A stretch of 64,000 nt of DNA, taken from assembly GCA_964580315.1 (NCBI GenBank), contig CAZOKH010000006.1:3392-67391 (forward strand), written 5' to 3'. The notes beneath the pieces were generated by a model. The model was not told the DNA's origin. It did not search any database and saw nothing but the letters and a program-made list of their open reading frames with translations. This DNA is from CAZOKH01 sp964580315 (GTDB lineage: Bacteria; Chloroflexota; Anaerolineae; Anaerolineales; Anaerolineaceae). Position numbers and translations under genes: made by a program. Of the stretch, positions 25,946 through 35,039 are shown piece by piece. Numbering within the stretch: position 1 is the first letter of the stretch; the number at the start of each line of letters is the position of its first letter.

Positions 25946-26572
25946 ATGATGTCCAACCGCAATTACTTTGATACCGAAATCGAAGAATATGAAGAATGGT
26001 TTCGAAAACACGATCAGTTGTTAAATTCTGAACTGGAGGCCCTCCGGCCGCTGCTTCCTTTATCGGACGGGGGGATAGAAATTGGTGTTGGAACGGGGAT
26101 TTTTGCATCTCGATTGGGAATTGAGTATGGTGTTGAGCCTTCAGAGGGAATGGCTGCTTTAGCCCAGGAGAGAGGTGTTCAGGTCATCAAAGCGCCGGCT
26201 GAGCAGCTCCCTATTGATGATGGGGTTTATCGTTTTGTGTTGATGATTACGATTGATTGTTTCCTGAATGATGTACCAAAGGCTTTTTCAGAAGCCCACA
26301 GAATCCTGGTGGATGACGGCATTCTGATTGTTGCATTTCTCGATAAAGCCACTCCGCTTGGAAAGATGTATGAAGAAAACAAGCATTTGCATAAGAGTTA
26401 TAAAAATGCAAATTTCCATTCTGCAGCAGAGATCTCAAAACTATTAGATGACGCCGGTTTTGGAATTGAACAGAGAAAGCAAACAATTTTCTCTCTGGAT
26501 AATCATTTCCAGGAGACTAAGAGTGGTAATGGAGAAGGATTATTCGCCGTAATTAAGGCAAAAAAGCGTTAA
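25946..26572 (+). CDS. Class I SAM-dependent methyltransferase (Methyltransf_11 type)
   Basis: 208 residues. GIEIGVGTGIFASRLGIEYG is SAM motif I and the following GVEPSEGMAALAQERG the ribose-binding acidic strand. Motif near VLMITIDCFLNDVPKAFSEA matches motif IV, then RILVDDGILIVAFLD. GGAGG upstream supports the ATGATG start. Substrate unknown; small-molecule methylation is typical for this group. Confidence 0.85.
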   Translation: MMSNRNYFDTEIEEYEEWFRKHDQLLNSELEALRPLLPLSDGGIEIGVGTGIFASRLGIEYGVEPSEGMAALAQERGVQVIKAPAEQLPIDDGVYRFVLMITIDCFLNDVPKAFSEAHRILVDDGILIVAFLDKATPLGKMYEENKHLHKSYKNANFHSAAEISKLLDDAGFGIEQRKQTIFSLDNHFQETKSGNGEGLFAVIKAKKR

Positions 26573-26582
26573 CTTTTTTTGA

Positions 26583-26708
26583 TTGGATCGTTTTAAAATT
26601 CGGGCAGGAAAAAACTGCAAAACGATTGTTGCATTCATGGGTGTGGAAAGCGAAACCAATATGCCCCCCGGGCAATTCTGGGTCACCCGCAAAGAATTTC
26701 TTGATTGA
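26583..26708 (+). pseudogene. Possible gene remnant
   Basis: An open stretch of 41 codons after a TGA at 26580-26582, ending TGA 26706-26708, has protein-like composition (KTIVAFMGVESETNMPPGQ, FWVTRKEFLD). It has only internal ATGs (26637, 26661) and no ribosome site. It may be the tail of a decayed gene. Low certainty. Confidence 0.2.
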
Positions 26709-26716
26709 AATTAGGA

Positions 26717-27148
26717 ATGGATTTGAATACTTACCATAAACCCAATGTGCTATTGCCCATTAGTTTGCATGATGCACATGTTACGAATGTGACCGTGCAG
26801 GTTTCACCTTCCAATGCAACCAGGGGCGGGCTGATTTTTGAGTTTGCTGACGGCTATTCAATCATTGGCGGGAAGGATTCGCGGCAGACAAAACAGGCCT
26901 CCATAACCATTTCGGGAATTGACTTTGATTTTAGCCGTGTCTACTACTGCGAAGGAGATTGCAGGAAAGCGATCGATTTTGCACAATTTGCCAAAGATGT
27001 GCAGCAGTATGGCTTTGAAATCATCACCGAAACCTATGGGTATAATCAAACCAGGTTCGGCGGCTCTATGTTTCTTGAGGCTACCTGGCATGAAGTGGAA
27101 ATTGAAATTTATCACTTTAATGAAACAAAATATGAGTGGGTGGAATAA
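26717..27148 (+). CDS. Hypothetical protein, ligand-fold unknown
   Basis: 143 residues from ATG 26717; a TTG at 26705 is in frame. Beta-rich and soluble: PISLHDAHVTNVTVQ, GLIFEFADGYSI, then VEIEIYHFNETKYEW. SLHDA near the N-terminus is seen in small conserved proteins of unknown role, including some immunity-like families, but I cannot assign it. No toxin gene is adjacent. Confidence 0.5.
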   Translation: MDLNTYHKPNVLLPISLHDAHVTNVTVQVSPSNATRGGLIFEFADGYSIIGGKDSRQTKQASITISGIDFDFSRVYYCEGDCRKAIDFAQFAKDVQQYGFEIITETYGYNQTRFGGSMFLEATWHEVEIEIYHFNETKYEWVE

Positions 27149-27206
27149 GGTTACTCTTGATCGGGGGGGCGAATTTGTTTTATTCATCAGATTGTCGGCT
27201 GATTTA

Positions 27207-27235
27207 TTGACAACCTTGAAATAATTTATTAGAAT
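27207..27235 (+). promoter_or_regulatory. Sigma-70 promoter of the NADH oxidase gene
   Basis: TTGACA (27207-27212), 17 bases, TAGAAT (27230-27235), 72 bases upstream of the ATG. Confidence 0.75.
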
Positions 27236-27306
27236 AATAACAAAAATATAGTTATATTGGATAATATTCGTCGTAATAATTAATCGACACAGGATGGGTA
27301 AACCTT

Positions 27307-28641
27307 ATGAGCAAAATAATCGTTGTGGGAGCAAATCATTCAGGCACAGCGGCCATTAAGACAATTTTAAGCAACTATCCCGGGCAGGAAGTGGTGGTAT
27401 TTGATTCAAATTCAAATATCAGTTTCCTGGGGTGCGGCATGGCTCTTTGGATCGGCAGCCAGATTGATGGACCGGAAGGGCTTTTCTATTCCAATAAAGC
27501 GGAGCTTGAAGGGATGGGCGCCGTGGTGCACATGGAAACGCCCATTGAAAAAATTGATTTTGATAACAAGAAAGTTTATGCAAAGACAAAAAATGGGGCA
27601 AGTGTCGAAGAAAGCTATGACAAACTGATTTTGGCTACCGGTTCATGGCCCATTGTTCCCAACCTGCCAGGTATTGACCTCGAAAATGTGCAGCTTGTAA
27701 AGCTGTATCAGCATGCAGAGGATGTGATTGAGAAAATCAAATCGCCTGATATTCAAAACGTAACGGTTGTCGGCGCCGGGTATATCGGCGTGGAACTGGC
27801 AGAAGCGTTTGAACGGCACGGGAAAAAAACCACCCTGATTGATATTGCTGAAACCTGTTTGCCGGTGTATTACGATGAAGAGTTTACCGATTTAATGCGG
27901 AATAACTTGCGGGATCATGGCATCAAACTGGCATTTGGTGAGAAAGTGACTGAGATTCGCGGCAAGGGCAAAGTCGAAGAAGTTGTCACGGATAAAAATG
28001 TCTATCCATCGGACATGGTGGTGTTGTGCATTGGCTTTAGACCCAACACCGAACTGGGCAAGGGCAAACTGGAATTATTCAAGAATGGCGCTTACCTGGT
28101 GAACAAGAAACAGGAAACCAGCGTGAAAGATGTGTATGCCATTGGCGACTGCGCCACGGTGTATGACAATGTGATTGATGCGCCCAATTACATTGCCCTG
28201 GCCACCAATGCGGTTCGATCGGGGATTGTGGCAGCGCATAATGTGTGCGGTGGAACCCTGGCGTCAGTGGGTGTGCAGGGATCCAACGGCATCAGCATCT
28301 ATGACCTGAAGATGGTCTCCACCGGGATTACCCTGAACAAAGCCAAAAGCCTGGGCATCAATGCCCTGGCAACGGATTATGAAGACCTGCAAAAGCCTGA
28401 TTTTATCAAGGAAAATAATCCGAAGGTAAAAATCCGCATTGTTTATGACGCTGACAGCCGGGTGATCCTGGGCGCGCAGATGGCTTCGACGTATGACATT
28501 TCGATGGGAATTCATATGTTCTCACTGGCAGTTCAAGAAAAAGTGACCATTGATAAGCTGGCATTGATGGACATTCTATTCCTGCCGCACTTCAATAAAC
28601 CGTATAACTACATTACCATGGCGGCCATTTCTGCGAAGTAA
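27307..28641 (+). CDS. nox: FAD-dependent NADH oxidase / CoA-disulfide reductase family
   Basis: 444 residues. N-terminal Rossmann motif ([12 protein letters not shown]), redox Cys in [13 protein letters not shown] (Cys 43), second nucleotide-binding motif [21 protein letters not shown]-binding [13 protein letters not shown], and a C-terminal dimerisation domain. His 11 plus a single Cys match water-forming NADH oxidases (Nox2) of the peroxidase/CoADR group. It would remove O2 using NADH, useful in an anaerobe exposed to air. Single-gene unit with its own promoter and a strong terminator. Confidence 0.88.
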   Translation: MSKIIVVGANHSGTAAIKTILSNYPGQEVVVFDSNSNISFLGCGMALWIGSQIDGPEGLFYSNKAELEGMGAVVHMETPIEKIDFDNKKVYAKTKNGASVEESYDKLILATGSWPIVPNLPGIDLENVQLVKLYQHAEDVIEKIKSPDIQNVTVVGAGYIGVELAEAFERHGKKTTLIDIAETCLPVYYDEEFTDLMRNNLRDHGIKLAFGEKVTEIRGKGKVEEVVTDKNVYPSDMVVLCIGFRPNTELGKGKLELFKNGAYLVNKKQETSVKDVYAIGDCATVYDNVIDAPNYIALATNAVRSGIVAAHNVCGGTLASVGVQGSNGISIYDLKMVSTGITLNKAKSLGINALATDYEDLQKPDFIKENNPKVKIRIVYDADSRVILGAQMASTYDISMGIHMFSLAVQEKVTIDKLALMDILFLPHFNKPYNYITMAAISAK

Positions 28642-28662
28642 GCTAGAACTAGCATAAGCATG

Positions 28663-28708
28663 GAGCTGTTTCAGAACCAACAGGTTTTGAAGCAGCTCTT
28701 TGTTTTTA
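28663..28708 (+). terminator. Terminator of nox
   Basis: 16-base stem with two wobble pairs: GAGCTGTTTCAGAACC (28663-28678) and GGTTTTGAAGCAGCTC (28683-28698), loop AACA, then TTTGTTTTTA. Confidence 0.87.
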
Positions 28709-28738
28709 TTTGGATTACAATACCAGCTTCTTGCGTTG

Positions 28739-29392
28739 ATGTTATTCAAACTCTACTTGAAAGCGAGTCGTGATGGCTTGAATCAAAAGTTGAATTTTGA
28801 CCCATCAGCTTATCGGCGATTAAATTTACCGTTATTGTGGTTGTCTTTTATCCCGTCATTTTTGGTGGATTTGTACTTCATCTGGCAGCTATTCACCACT
28901 TCGGCAAATAGCATTCCAGGTGGAGAACCGGCATACCGCATGTGGTTAACTGGTGTGATTTTTCTTGTGTTTATCAACCAGGCGTTATTCAAAGGAATTG
29001 GTTTTTATTACTATTTCCATATTCGGAAATTGCGCGAAAACAGTTTCATCATCCTGAAACGCGGAGAGGTTGTTTACCATGATACAACAATGGCGGCGAA
29101 CCGGAGAGAGACGATCGCCATCAATGAAGATTTGGTTTCACTGCCGGAAGGCAAAAAAACTTTTTTTCAGACATGTGTCCATCATATTACGCGTGTAAAG
29201 AAGATTTACCGTTATGCCAGCGGGGCAATTGAGGTGCAGGGTGATTTCGAGTGCGAAATAATGGATGAAATTGTGTTGAAAGATGCTTTTCCGGACACCA
29301 ATATCAAACGGGTAACGCATCGATGTGTCATCCCGGCATATTTTGATGAGATTGAAAGCGTCTATCAAAATCTACAGGCAATGGTAGAATAA
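28739..29392 (+). CDS. Hypothetical membrane protein
   Basis: 217 residues from ATG 28739; a more upstream start would lie in the nox terminator. Two transmembrane helices (LPLLWLSFIPSFLVDLYF region and MWLTGVIFLVFINQALF region) with an amphipathic cytosolic C-terminal half of about 130 residues containing EIMDEIVLKDAFPDTN. Family unknown. No ribosome site is evident, so the start is uncertain. Confidence 0.5.
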   Translation: MLFKLYLKASRDGLNQKLNFDPSAYRRLNLPLLWLSFIPSFLVDLYFIWQLFTTSANSIPGGEPAYRMWLTGVIFLVFINQALFKGIGFYYYFHIRKLRENSFIILKRGEVVYHDTTMAANRRETIAINEDLVSLPEGKKTFFQTCVHHITRVKKIYRYASGAIEVQGDFECEIMDEIVLKDAFPDTNIKRVTHRCVIPAYFDEIESVYQNLQAMVE

Positions 29393-29433
29393 GTTTTCGA
29401 ATTATTTTTTCAACAATTATTTGGGAGGGCAAG

Positions 29434-29718
29434 TTGGATCTTAGTCCGTGCGGTGTGGATTGTGAACAGTGCAAAGAATATTCCCAAAATTGCAAGGGTT
29501 GCCGGGCAATCGCCGGCAAGGTGTACTGGGCAGGGTACATGAACTTGACAACCTGCCCGATTTTTGAGTGCTGTACTGTGAAAAATGCTTTAACGCATTG
29601 CGGCGCGTGTGAAAAATTGCCCTGCCAGATTTATTACAATACAAAGGACCCGGCCTATACCGACGCCGAACACGAAGCGGGTATTCAAGAACGGGTAAAA
29701 ATATTAAGATCCATTTAG
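29434..29718 (+). CDS. DUF3795 Cys-rich protein
   Basis: 94 residues from TTG 29434, with a GGGAGGG site. The family signature is a Cys array: LSPCGVDCEQCKEYSQNCKGC, then CPIFECC and CGACEKLPCQIYY. DUF3795 proteins are small, probably metal-binding, of unknown role. The Cys-rich start appears only in this frame. Confidence 0.8.
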   Translation: MDLSPCGVDCEQCKEYSQNCKGCRAIAGKVYWAGYMNLTTCPIFECCTVKNALTHCGACEKLPCQIYYNTKDPAYTDAEHEAGIQERVKILRSI

Positions 29719-29771
29719 CAAATTAGACTTGATTGAGTTCTTTCAATTGATTGAAGCGAGAGAGATGGTTT

Positions 29772-30425
29772 ATGAAAATTAAAGGAGTGGTTTTTGATTT
29801 TAACGGCACCCTGTTCTGGGATACTGAACTTCACAACCAGGCCTGGGATCAATTCTTAAATCAAAGAGGTTTTCATTTTTCCTACCAGGAAAAAGTGGAA
29901 AGAATTCACGGAAAGAATAATCAGGATTTTTTGCGAGGGCTTTTTCTCCACAGTTCGTTGGAAGAAATTGACCAGCTCAGCCTGGAGAAAGAAAAAATTT
30001 ATCAAGATATTTGCCGCCGGTCGAACCTGGATCTGGCACCGGGCGCCAGGGAATTTATTGGTTTTCTCAAAAACCATCAAATATCATATACCATAGCCAC
30101 AGCTTCTGATTGGCAGAATGTGCTTTTCTTTTTCGATTATTTGCAACTGGACGGCCTGTTTGACCGGTCTAAGGTGGTTTTCAATGACGGGATAACCCAG
30201 AGCAAACCGCATCCGCAAATGTTCCAAAAAGCCATGCAAGCCATGAGAACAAAACCGGAGGAAACCCTGGTGTTTGAAGACTCGTTATTGGGAATACAGG
30301 CTGCTGAAAATGTCGGGGCAAGGCAGATCATCATCGTAAATTCAAATCAAGATGACCACAGCCGCTGGAGCTATCCGGTCATCAGGAACTTTGCTGATGT
30401 GGATCGAAGCCTGTTTCTTGACTAA
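29772..30425 (+). CDS. HAD-superfamily hydrolase, beta-phosphoglucomutase-like
   Basis: 217 residues from ATG 29772 after a GAGAGAG site. Motif I is VVFDFNGTLFWDTE, with Asn where most members have the second Asp. Motif II is in TIATASDW, motif III Lys in QSKPHPQMF, motif IV in VFEDSLLGIQAA. Cap domain of alpha-helical type. The DFNGT form is known in some subfamilies, but the general acid is absent. Substrate unknown; a sugar phosphate is likely. Confidence 0.82.
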   Translation: MKIKGVVFDFNGTLFWDTELHNQAWDQFLNQRGFHFSYQEKVERIHGKNNQDFLRGLFLHSSLEEIDQLSLEKEKIYQDICRRSNLDLAPGAREFIGFLKNHQISYTIATASDWQNVLFFFDYLQLDGLFDRSKVVFNDGITQSKPHPQMFQKAMQAMRTKPEETLVFEDSLLGIQAAENVGARQIIIVNSNQDDHSRWSYPVIRNFADVDRSLFLD

Positions 30426-30459
30426 ATGAATTTTTTCCTGGAAAGATGTGAATAAGAAA

Positions 30460-31203
30460 ATGACAATTCATCGATTAGCATTGAATGGAATTCCCTGTTT
30501 GTACAGCCAGCCTGAGACAGGCAAAACGAAGGCAACCGTTTTCTTTTATCATGGATGGTCTTCCTACAAAGAATACATGCGATTCACCGCATCCATCTTT
30601 TCCCTGTATGGATATGCAGTGATTCTTCCGGATTTAATCCATCACGGTGAAAGAGAAAAACTGGACAGTTACACGCCCGATAAGTTGATGACTTATTTTT
30701 GGGAGATCATTTTCCAAACTGTGGATGAAGCTGCCGGACTGCTGCAGGCAGCGGTGAAAACTTGCGGGTTGGATGAGCAGAAATTGGTCGTTGCCGGAGA
30801 ATCGATGGGCGGCTTCAGCGCCGCCGGGGTGTTTGCACAAATTGAGGCTTTCAAATGCCTGGTGAACTTCAACGGTTCATGCGCCTGGGAAAAAGCAGAG
30901 CAGTTGTTTCGTCCGGCGTTTGGGCGCCCACCGGCCAGCGATGAGGAACTGGTGGATATCCGGCGGTATGATCCTTTTCCCAAGCTCAAAGCAGGCAAGG
31001 CTCGGCCCATTTTGCTGCTGCACGGTGATGCCGACACCACCATCTCTGTTGAGAACGCGCGTTATTGCCACCAACAATTGAAACCGGCGTATGAAAAAGA
31101 GAAGCAAAAACTTACCCTGATCGAGTTGCCCAACCTGGATCATTATCTCACGGTGGATATGTTGGAAAATTGTGTGAAGTGGTTGGATGGGTTTTTTTAT
31201 TAA
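30460..31203 (+). CDS. Alpha/beta hydrolase (prolyl oligopeptidase-like esterase)
   Basis: 247 residues from ATG 30460; GTG 30448 is in frame. VFFYHGWSSYKEYMRF is the oxyanion region, AGESMGGFSAAG the nucleophile elbow (Ser), LLLHGDADTTISVENA supplies the Asp, and LPNLDHYLTVDML the His. Catalytic triad is complete. Cytoplasmic, no signal. Similar to the YtaP/BAAT-like esterase families. Substrate unknown. Confidence 0.82.
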   Translation: MTIHRLALNGIPCLYSQPETGKTKATVFFYHGWSSYKEYMRFTASIFSLYGYAVILPDLIHHGEREKLDSYTPDKLMTYFWEIIFQTVDEAAGLLQAAVKTCGLDEQKLVVAGESMGGFSAAGVFAQIEAFKCLVNFNGSCAWEKAEQLFRPAFGRPPASDEELVDIRRYDPFPKLKAGKARPILLLHGDADTTISVENARYCHQQLKPAYEKEKQKLTLIELPNLDHYLTVDMLENCVKWLDGFFY

Positions 31204-31295
31204 ACCGGTTTTTATGAAAGAATGAATAAATTCAAGTCAAGATTGGTATCATCATTCGATTGGTATTGCAGAAAAAATCTATGGAGTGAAATATC

Positions 31296-32066
31296 ATGGC
31301 ATACAAACGTTATAAAAGTGATATTAATTTATCAAAACAGAAAAAAGTCCAATTGATGATTGAATATATTGCTTATTACGAAAATTTGATTAAAGAATCC
31401 AATATTAATGTCCTCAATATTAAGATTCCACGCGAAGAATTTGATAATACGCTTGATGAAATTGGTACCCTTCTAAATGAGAAGGCTAAGAAAATGGCGT
31501 GTGAAGAGGGACCTGTGAAGTCTTTTTTAGAAGCCAATCCTTTACCTCCTCTTTTAAAAGACCTCTTACCTGATGAATTTAGGGCATTTTCTCTTTTGAT
31601 TAACGCTTTGAAACAATGGGTTTCTGCTGAGTCTGGCTCAACGGATCGATATATACTCGGAGGTACGGCTAGACAAACTTGCCGGGCTGCTGTTAAAAGA
31701 TGTATAGTAACAGGTGGGGAACTTGGAGAAAAACCGGAATTACATCATCCGTTGAGGGATGGGCGACCACCAATTTTATTAAGTAAAAAGGGTCACGATT
31801 TAATCGAACATAATACTTTTAAAAAAGCAAATTTAAATTATCAAGAAGATGATAACGAAAAAATGGTTTGGGATGCAATTATGCAATTAAAGAAAGATGG
31901 ACATAACTCGTGGGTACAACTACGAGAAGGATGTAATGCGATAATAAGTAATAGAAGTAGTTATCGTTCTGGAGCGAAAACATTTGCGAATAAAGTAATT
32001 AAAGAAACAAAAAAATCTGCAAGTGAAATCCTTGAAATGCTTGATAGAAAAGGTTTAGGGGAATGA
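31296..32066 (+). CDS. AT-rich hypothetical protein with HNH-like motif
   Basis: 256 residues, visibly more AT-rich than its neighbours with Lys/Asn-rich codon use, which suggests recent acquisition. Helical N-terminus. Around residues 129-172 a Cys/His pattern reads TCRAAVKRCIVTGGELG, PELHHPLRDGRPPILLSKKG, HDLIEH; the paired His and Cys recall an HNH nuclease centre although the second Cys pair is not typical. C-terminal Ser/Arg-rich helix (ISNRSSYRSG). Good candidate for a mobile-element or defence gene, but function is inferred. Confidence 0.5.
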   Translation: MAYKRYKSDINLSKQKKVQLMIEYIAYYENLIKESNINVLNIKIPREEFDNTLDEIGTLLNEKAKKMACEEGPVKSFLEANPLPPLLKDLLPDEFRAFSLLINALKQWVSAESGSTDRYILGGTARQTCRAAVKRCIVTGGELGEKPELHHPLRDGRPPILLSKKGHDLIEHNTFKKANLNYQEDDNEKMVWDAIMQLKKDGHNSWVQLREGCNAIISNRSSYRSGAKTFANKVIKETKKSASEILEMLDRKGLGE

Positions 32067-32110
32067 AGTTAAAATGGATTTAGAAAAAAAATTATATATG
32101 GAGGCGCTTC

Positions 32111-33064
32111 ATGAAAACACATGCAAAAACTGTGCTCTTAGTGCTGGTTGCGATGGTTGTCTCCCTGTCTTGCTATGGACCATTTTATCGTGAGCAAACG
32201 ACTGCTCCCGATTTGGAGCAAACCATCACTGCGATTTACGCATCGGGCATGCTCAACACCGCCACCCAGGCGCCCTTTGTTGTTGTGACAGCCACGCCCG
32301 AACCCGCCACAAAAACTTCGATTCCCGCAGAAACAGTGATGGCAGCCTCTCCAACGCCCTCACATACCACCACTTTCACGGTGACCCCGGTGACCCCCAC
32401 GGTGAAAGCGCTGCCGCAGCGAGGCGGCGGGTTGATCCAGGCGGTGTACCTCAGTTCATCACCGGAAATTGACGGGAGCTGGGCGGACTGGGATTCCTCC
32501 TTCCATTCAGCCAATTATGTGGTTTATGGGAATAATCATTGGACGGATGAGGATGATTTAAGTGCCTCTTACCGGATTGGCTGGAATGAGGATTACCTGT
32601 TCATCGCCGTTAAAGTGAAAGATGATCATTACGTGCAAAATGCCAGCGGACAGAACCTCTACATGGGCGATAGTATTGAAATTTTGTTGGATACCAATCT
32701 CTATGATGATTTTTATTACAATCAGCTCAGCGCGGATGATTATCAACTGGGAATCTCACCCGGAAAGGGCGGTGTGGATGGAACGCGTGAGGCGGTGTTG
32801 TGGTATCCGCGCGATTACATGGGGTCAAAAACCAGTGTGAAAATTGGCTCCATGGGCGGTGATGATATTTACCGTGTGGAAGCGCGCATTCCGTGGAGCG
32901 TGTTCAACGTGACGCCGTCAAACTGGAAACATTTTGGATTTGCTCTTTCTGTTTCAGACAATGATAACAGCGGCTGGAATGAACAGGAAAGCATGGTGTC
33001 CAGTGCCGGCAATCGACACCTGACACAGCCCATGACCTGGGGCGAGCTGGTGCTGGCGCGCTGA
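32111..33064 (+). CDS. Lipoprotein with CBM9-like domain
   Basis: 317 residues. Signal and lipobox (VVSLSCYGP), Thr/Pro-rich spacer to about 110, then a beta-sandwich: SSSPEIDGSWADWDS, LSASYRIGWNEDYLFIAVKV, YMGDSIEILLDTNLYDD, EARIPWSVFN. The pattern of EIDG and DSIEILLD matches carbohydrate-binding module family 9 and its DOMON-like relatives. It is expected to bind sugars at the cell surface. GGAGG lies upstream. Start 13 bases from dinB. Confidence 0.78.
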   Translation: MKTHAKTVLLVLVAMVVSLSCYGPFYREQTTAPDLEQTITAIYASGMLNTATQAPFVVVTATPEPATKTSIPAETVMAASPTPSHTTTFTVTPVTPTVKALPQRGGGLIQAVYLSSSPEIDGSWADWDSSFHSANYVVYGNNHWTDEDDLSASYRIGWNEDYLFIAVKVKDDHYVQNASGQNLYMGDSIEILLDTNLYDDFYYNQLSADDYQLGISPGKGGVDGTREAVLWYPRDYMGSKTSVKIGSMGGDDIYRVEARIPWSVFNVTPSNWKHFGFALSVSDNDNSGWNEQESMVSSAGNRHLTQPMTWGELVLAR

Positions 33065-33076
33065 CATTTTCTCGAA

Positions 33077-34401
33077 ATGGGTTACCGCAAGATCGTCCAT
33101 CTTGACCTGGATGCCTTCTTCTGCTCGGTGGAAGAATTGCTGCACCCAGAATTGAAAGGCAAAGCCTTTGCCGTGGGCGGCAGCCCGGAGGGCAGGGGCG
33201 TGGTGTCTTCCTGTTCGTATGCGGCGCGCCAGTTTGGGGTGCGTTCAGCCATGCCCATGGGCAGGGCGCTGCGCCTGTGCCCTGAGTTGCAGGTGGTTCC
33301 TTCGCATTTTGGCGCCTATCACGAATATTCGCAGCGTGTGATGAAGGTGCTGCGAGATCAGACCCCCCTGGTGGAACAATTATCCATTGATGAGGCCTTT
33401 CTTGATTTAAGCGACTTGCCGCAAGCACCCATTGACCTGGCGAAAACCATTCAGGAAAAAATCAACCGGGAAATTCTTTTACCCTGTTCACTGGGGGTGG
33501 CCAACAACAAGCTGGTGGCGAAAATTGCCAACAACATTGGCAAAGACCGCCACCATGCACCCACGCCTCCCAATGCCATCACCGTGGTTCCTACCGGTGA
33601 GGAGGCGGCTTTTTTGGCGCCTTTGCCGGTGAAAGAAATGTGGGGCATTGGGCCGAAAACTGCCGAAAGGTTGACCAAAGCGGGGATACACACCCTGGGG
33701 GATGTGACGAAAACCAACGAAGCCACCCTAACGCAACTACTGGGCAAGTTTGGCGCTGAACTGCGCCTGCACGCGCTGGGGATTGATGACCGCCCGGTGG
33801 AGGTGGAACATGAGACCAAGTCCGTCAGCCAGGAAATTACCTTCGAGCGCGACGTGCGCGACCGGCAGCGGCTGATCGACACCCTGCGCGACTTGAGCGA
33901 GCAGGTGGGATATCACCTGCGGCGGGAGGGCTTTTGCGCACAAACCGTGCGCATCAAGCTGCGCTGGAGCGATTTTTCCACCATCACCCGGCAAACCACC
34001 ATGAGCCAGGCAGTTGACCAGGACGGCGAAATTTTTGCGGCAGCCTGCGCGCTGTTCGATGGCGCCTGGCAGCCGGGCGAACCGGTGCGGCTGATTGGTG
34101 TGGGCACCAGCAAGCTGACCAGCGGCGCGCAGCAGCTTTCCCTGTGGGATACGCACAGTCAGAAAGAACGCCGGCTGTTGAATGCCATGGATGAACTACG
34201 CCAACGTTACGGTCACCCGGTGGTGCAGCGCGCCCGGGCGCGGGCCACCAAAGAGCGCCCCGGGAGACAGCGAACCCAAAAAAAAGGCAGGGGTTGGGGG
34301 GGGGGGCCAGTGAGCAGCCCCATGCTCGAAGCGCGCAAGNNNNNNNNNNTCACCCGGTGGTGCAGCGCGCCGGCGCGCTGCACAAGAAAGAGCGCCGCTG
34401 A
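33077..34401 (+). CDS. dinB: DNA polymerase IV (Y-family), broken by an assembly gap
   Basis: Translesion polymerase. Catalytic motifs are intact: HLDLDAFFCSVEELL, YAARQFGVRSAMPMGRAL, EQLSIDEAFLDLSDL, PCSLGVANNKLVAKIAN, GIGPKTAERLTKAGI, and the little-finger domain. The gene runs in frame to GHPVVQRA near 34234. The bases 34230-34339 then read as an error-rich copy of the true tail and precede ten N. After the gap HPVVQRAGALHKKERR ends at TGA 34399-34401. Joined at the repeated His-Pro, the protein would be about 395 residues, a normal length. Confidence 0.9.
34230..34349. other. Low-quality contig end and scaffold gap
   Basis: Ten N at 34340-34349. The 21 bases CACCCGGTGGTGCAGCGCGCC-like before the gap recur directly after it (34214 and 34351). 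The bases in between resemble the downstream sequence with homopolymer errors (runs of A and G). This is an unmerged overlap between contigs, not biology. Confidence 0.88.
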
Positions 34402-34420
34402 AGAAAGCTAACCGAAAAAC

Positions 34421-34450
34421 TTGCCAGTTGTTGTGGGGTGCTGGTATAAT
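34421..34450 (+). promoter_or_regulatory. Promoter of tRNA-Thr
   Basis: TTGCCA (34421-34426), 18 bases, TATAAT (34445-34450), ten bases before the tRNA. Confidence 0.7.
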
Positions 34451-34459
34451 ATGCATCGC

Positions 34460-34532
34460 GCCACCGTAGCTCAGTTGGCAGAGCAGCCGCTTCGTAAGCG
34501 GCGGGTCATGGGTTCGACTCCCTTCGGTGGCT
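34460..34532 (+). tRNA. tRNA-Thr (anticodon CGT)
   Basis: Acceptor GCCACCG (34460-34466) pairs with CGGTGGC (34525-34531). D-arm AGCTCAGTTGGCAGAGCA, anticodon loop TTCGTAA with CGT at 34493-34495, T-loop GTTCGACTC. CCA is not encoded. Reads ACG. Confidence 0.95.
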
Positions 34533-34546
34533 TAGTCTATCAGATA

Positions 34547-34578
34547 AAAACTCGTCGAAAAATCTCCGACGAGTTTTT
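34547..34578 (+). terminator. Terminator of tRNA-Thr
   Basis: Stem AAAACTCGTCG (34547-34557) and CGACGAGTTTT (34567-34577), then TTT. The stem starts 14 bases after the tRNA. Confidence 0.88.
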
Positions 34579-34583
34579 TTGTA

Positions 34584-35039
34584 TCATTGTTCCACCAGTG
34601 TTCCCAGTAATCTCATTTTAACCAGACTCCAATCCGATTCGCCGAGCATGTGAATATTTCCTGTGAGATCTATCCCTGCGGTGTATGATAACGATTGGTT
34701 GTAGATCATCCACAAGGTTTGCGCATCATCGTCAGCGGCAATGCGGTTGAGCGACAGCTTGCCGCAATCGACGCAGCGGTGCACCAGCATGATTTCACCT
34801 GAATTGGGAGAATTATATTTTTTATGCACAATCTTTAAAGCCAGGCCGACCGGCTGCATGACCGATTTGCAGGCGCTCAGACGGTCGCCGGCCTGGAAGA
34901 GATCGAGGTGTTTGGACCACAGGCAGTAGGGACAGTGGTTGCGGTTGTTCACACCGGAATATTCGCGGTTGGAGGTAACCCAGTAGCCGCAATGGCTGCA
35001 GCGAAAGTCGCCTTTGGTATCATCAACGTAGTGTTTCAT
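34584..35039 (-). CDS. RNHCP domain protein
   Basis: 151 residues. N-terminal zinc ribbon FRCSHCGYWVT, then the family signature NNRNHCPYCLWSKHLD, then a second CxxC (RCVDCGKL). RNHCP proteins are small and of unknown role. Its start overlaps the rsgA stop by four bases (35036-35039), so it is probably translated with the ribosome-assembly GTPase. Confidence 0.85.
   Translation of the reverse strand: MKHYVDDTKGDFRCSHCGYWVTSNREYSGVNNRNHCPYCLWSKHLDLFQAGDRLSACKSVMQPVGLALKIVHKKYNSPNSGEIMLVHRCVDCGKLSLNRIAADDDAQTLWMIYNQSLSYTAGIDLTGNIHMLGESDWSLVKMRLLGTLVEQ

Noticed and set aside
33077..34411. A DinB protein with a long tail through the N run
   Set aside because: The tail is an artefact of a noisy contig end. 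The frame after the gap reads HPVVQRAGALHKKERR and stops at 34401.
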